Shown: piece after piece, positions 61,562 to 64,000 of the stretch
Numbering within the stretch: the stretch's first letter is position 1
Layout: each line of letters starts with the position of its first letter
Origin: Myxococcaceae bacterium
Lineage (GTDB): Bacteria; Myxococcota; Myxococcia; Myxococcales; Myxococcaceae
Assembly (NCBI GenBank): GCA_004173515.1
Contig: SECN01000020.1
Location: 47,985 to 111,984 of the forward strand
Direction: 5' to 3'
Length of the DNA stretch: 64,000 nt
Position numbers and translations under genes: made by a program
The notes under the pieces: generated by a model
Seen by the model: only the letters and a program-made list of their open reading frames with translations
Database searches by the model: none
What the model was told of the DNA's origin: nothing

Positions 61562-63406
61562 ATGTCCGCCGGCATCAACACCTACAAGACCGACCTTCGA
61601 GAGATCTTCTTCACGCTGTTCGAGCAGTTCGGCTTCGGCCAGATCGCGGGTCAGGCGCCCTTCGACGCCTGGGGGTCGGACGAGGCGAAGGCGGTGCTCG
61701 ACGCGACGTACCTGTTCGCGCGCGAGGTGCTGGGGCCCCTCAACTCGGTGGGCGACCGCGAGGGGTGCCGGGTGGAGAATGGCTCCGTCTTCACGCCGAC
61801 GGGCTTCAAGGACGCGTGGGTGAAGCTCTATGAGCAGGGCTTCAAGACGGTGGGCGTGAGCCCGGACCACGGCGGCCAGGGCGCGCCGATGATGCTCCAG
61901 GTGACGGTGGAGGAGATCCTCTCCGGCGCCAACTCCGCCTTCAACATGTACCCGGGCCTGGCGTTCGGCGCGGCGGAGGTCATCGCCGAGTGCGGCACGC
62001 CCGCGCAGCAGAAGCAGTTCGTGGAGCGCATGCTCAACGGAACGTGGGGCGGCACCATGTGCCTCACGGAGCCGCACGCCGGCTCCGACGTGGGCGCGGC
62101 CAAGTCCACCGCGCGCCGCAACGCGGACGGCACGTACAGCATCCGGGGCACGAAGATCTTCATCTCCGGCGGCGACCACGACATGGCCGGCAACATCATC
62201 CACCTGGTGCTCGCGCGCGTGGATGGCGCTCCGGCCGGCACCAAGGGCCTGTCGCTGTTCATCGTCCCCAAGCTGCGCATCAACGAGGACGGCTCCGCGG
62301 GCAAGCCCAACGACGTCACGGTCGCGTCCATCGAGCACAAGATGGGCATCAACGGTTCGGCCACCTGTGTCCTGAACTTCGGTGAGAACGACGCATGTCT
62401 GGGCGAGCTCGTCGGGACGGTTGAACACGTCGGCATGAGCCAGATGTTCAAGATGATGAACGGCGCGCGCATCGCCGTGGGCATCCAGGGCGTGAGCCTC
62501 GCGTCGGCCGCGTACTACAACGCGCTGGACTACGCGAAGGACCGCAAGCAGGGCTCCCACTTCACCAAGTGGAAGGACCCGTCCGCGCCCCGCGCCGCCA
62601 TCATCGAGCACCCGGACGTCCGCCGCATGCTGCTGGAGATCAAGGCGCACGTGGAGGGCATCCGTTCGCTGATCATCAAGTTGGCCATGCACCTGGACAA
62701 GGCGCGGCAGCTGGCGGGCAAGGACGACGACGCGGCCAGCTACCACCGGGGCCAGGTGGAGGTGCTGACGCCGCTGGTGAAGTCCTACGGCTCCGACCAG
62801 GCCTTCCGCCTGTGCGCGCAGGCCATCCAGGTGTACGGGGGCGCCGGCTACATCCAGGACTACCCGGTGGAGCAGTACACGCGCGACTCGAAGATCTTCT
62901 CCATCTACGAGGGCACCAACCACATCCAGGCCATGGACCTGGTGGGCCGCAAGATGGGCCAGGCCGGTGGCGCGCACTTCCAGCAGTTCATGGGCGATGT
63001 GGGCAGCTTCGTGGAAGCGCACCGCGAGCACCCGGTGCTGGGCGAGGCCGTGAAGACGCTGGCCGGCGCGCAGGAAGGCCTGATGTCCAGCGCGATGGCG
63101 CTGTTCGGCTGGTCGCAGGACCAGGCCCGCTTCCCGCTCATCCCCCTGTCCGCCAACCGCTTCCTCAACATGATGTCGGAAGTGGCCGTGGGCTGGCTGC
63201 TGCTGGACGCGGCCGTCATCGCGGAGAAGGCGTCCGCCTCCGTGGCCGCGGACCACCCGGACAAGGCGTTCTACGACGGCAAGAAGTTCAGCGCCCTCTG
63301 GTACGCGCGCAACGTGCTGCCCAACGTGGAGTACGCCGCGCGCCTCATCGCCACCGAGGACACCTCGCCCATGGACATCACCGACGCGGCGTTCGCGTCC
63401 GTCTAG
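61562..63406 (+). CDS. Acyl-CoA dehydrogenase, long (FadE/AidB-like) type
   Basis: A 614-aa flavoprotein behind GGAG. Motifs: GGTMCLTEPHAGSDVGAA, KIFISGGDHDM, IEHKMGINGSATC and, late, QAIQVYGGAGYIQDYPVEQYTRDSKI split by the usual spacing, with the catalytic Glu in SIYEGTNHIQA. A C-terminal domain of about 130 residues is typical of the 600-residue subgroup. Oxidises acyl-CoA to enoyl-CoA in fatty-acid breakdown. Followed by a strong terminator. Confidence 0.92.
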   Translation: MSAGINTYKTDLREIFFTLFEQFGFGQIAGQAPFDAWGSDEAKAVLDATYLFAREVLGPLNSVGDREGCRVENGSVFTPTGFKDAWVKLYEQGFKTVGVSPDHGGQGAPMMLQVTVEEILSGANSAFNMYPGLAFGAAEVIAECGTPAQQKQFVERMLNGTWGGTMCLTEPHAGSDVGAAKSTARRNADGTYSIRGTKIFISGGDHDMAGNIIHLVLARVDGAPAGTKGLSLFIVPKLRINEDGSAGKPNDVTVASIEHKMGINGSATCVLNFGENDACLGELVGTVEHVGMSQMFKMMNGARIAVGIQGVSLASAAYYNALDYAKDRKQGSHFTKWKDPSAPRAAIIEHPDVRRMLLEIKAHVEGIRSLIIKLAMHLDKARQLAGKDDDAASYHRGQVEVLTPLVKSYGSDQAFRLCAQAIQVYGGAGYIQDYPVEQYTRDSKIFSIYEGTNHIQAMDLVGRKMGQAGGAHFQQFMGDVGSFVEAHREHPVLGEAVKTLAGAQEGLMSSAMALFGWSQDQARFPLIPLSANRFLNMMSEVAVGWLLLDAAVIAEKASASVAADHPDKAFYDGKKFSALWYARNVLPNVEYAARLIATEDTSPMDITDAAFASV

Positions 63407-63435
63407 TCCGCGCCCCGCTTCGCGCTGGAAAGTGA

Positions 63436-63469
63436 AAAGGCCCTCCGGCATCCGTGCCGGGGGGCCTTT
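63436..63469. terminator. Strong bidirectional terminator
   Basis: AAAGGCCC-t-CCGGC paired with GCCGG-g-GGGCCTTT, 4-6 base loop, A-run before and T-run after, so it works on both strands. Lies between the convergent acyl-CoA dehydrogenase and exbD genes. Confidence 0.9.
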
Positions 63470-63502
63470 GTCTTGGGGGGGCCTGATGCGGAGGCGGGGA
63501 GG

Positions 63503-63958
63503 CTAGTTGCCTTCGCGCACGCCGATGGCGAGCTGTCCCAGGCCGGCCTTCTTCGCCAGCTCCATCACCTGCACCACGGTGCCGTGGGACACGCCTTCGT
63601 CGGCCTGCACGATGACCACGGTGTCGGGGTTCTGCTCCTTGGCCTTGTCGAAGGCCTGCTTGAGCTCCGCCTCCCCGACGACGTTGCCGGCGAGCACGAA
63701 GCGGCCGTCCGACAGCACCGCCACGGAGATGTCCGTGGTGCGCGCGGTGACGTCCGCGGCGCCGCCCTTGGGCAGGTTCACCTTCAGGCCCGTCTTGGTG
63801 CCGCCGCCCGGGCCCTGCTGGGTGATGACGGTGCTGGTCACCATGAAGATGATGAGCAGCACCAGCATCACGTCCGTGAGCGGCGTGATGTTGATCTCCG
63901 CGAAGCCCGCGCCGTCGCCTTCATCCTCGGAGGAGCCCGGCGTCTTTCCCATGGCCAT
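63503..63958 (-). CDS. ExbD/TolR family proton-motive-force transducer
   Basis: A 151-aa inner-membrane protein with one N-terminal helix carrying the essential Asp (NITPLTDVMLVLLIIFMV) and a periplasmic domain of about 100 residues. Works with ExbB/TolQ, which is expected beyond the window edge. Start at the ATG behind GGAGGG; a second ATG two codons later is possible. Confidence 0.92.
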   Translation of the reverse strand: MAMGKTPGSSEDEGDGAGFAEINITPLTDVMLVLLIIFMVTSTVITQQGPGGGTKTGLKVNLPKGGAADVTARTTDISVAVLSDGRFVLAGNVVGEAELKQAFDKAKEQNPDTVVIVQADEGVSHGTVVQVMELAKKAGLGQLAIGVREGN

Positions 63959-64000
63959 GGTGGACGTTCCCTCCGGTTACGACGAGGCGGGCTGCGGATC

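Noticed and set aside
61496..63451. 651-codon minus-strand frame opposite the acyl-CoA dehydrogenase
   Set aside because: Shadow of a clear enzyme gene.

Overview
The window looks like chromosomal DNA from a myxobacterium of the Myxococcus/Corallococcus type. This is inferred from very high GC with strong third-position bias, many secreted lipoproteins with repeat or Ig-like domains, a DUF2381 protein next to Ser/Thr kinases, a complex chemosensory operon and many regulatory genes. No rRNA, tRNA, CRISPR array or replication origin was seen.

Layout. 1-20.9 kb is a surface and secreted-protein zone. It holds two full-length paralogous RCC1-repeat lipoproteins and a broken third copy, an M4-type metallopeptidase, a trypsin-like protein that appears to lack its catalytic His, a DHFR-like reductase, two Ser/Thr kinases with a DUF2381 protein, a DUF1800/DUF1501 pair, a dead tyrosine recombinase and an alpha/beta hydrolase. 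21.1-26.9 kb is a tightly coupled six-gene cassette: an unknown protein, a condensation-type acyltransferase, an ICMT-like membrane methyltransferase, a membrane desaturase, a CapA protein and a heme-oxygenase-like (putative diiron) enzyme. It looks like an undescribed lipid-type biosynthetic unit. 26.9-33.8 kb is a decayed accessory region: an ISL3 transposase relic, a 20-bp repeat family in palindromic pairs at two loci, small secreted proteins, an IF-1 domain fused to a novel N-terminus, and a truncated secreted protein. 33.8-35.8 kb is a three-gene operon of a Fic protein followed by two paralogues of an unrecognised family sharing a GGYCWCHSFFN signature.

36.0-46.6 kb holds a YegS-like lipid kinase and a seven-gene minus-strand operon: CheA, CheW, a soluble chemoreceptor with an N-terminal truncated globin, an ABC1/UbiB kinase, an ABM-type monooxygenase, CheB and CheR. 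A PAS-LuxR regulator lies upstream. This suggests a gas- or redox-sensing chemosensory pathway whose output is not a CheY. 46.9-63.9 kb is more housekeeping: a STAS-like protein, DUF72, Smr, a SNF2/RapA-type helicase, MoxR-DUF58, a zinc-ribbon membrane protein, a HEAT-repeat/cyclophilin fusion, an HD-GYP response regulator, a DapB-like dehydrogenase with two MaoC-fold proteins, an acyl-CoA dehydrogenase and ExbD.

The best candidates for an undescribed system are the Fic plus twin-paralogue operon, the truncated-globin chemosensory operon with embedded ABC1 kinase and monooxygenase, and the six-gene lipid-type cassette. All functional proposals for these rest on motifs and gene order read by eye; no database search was run.
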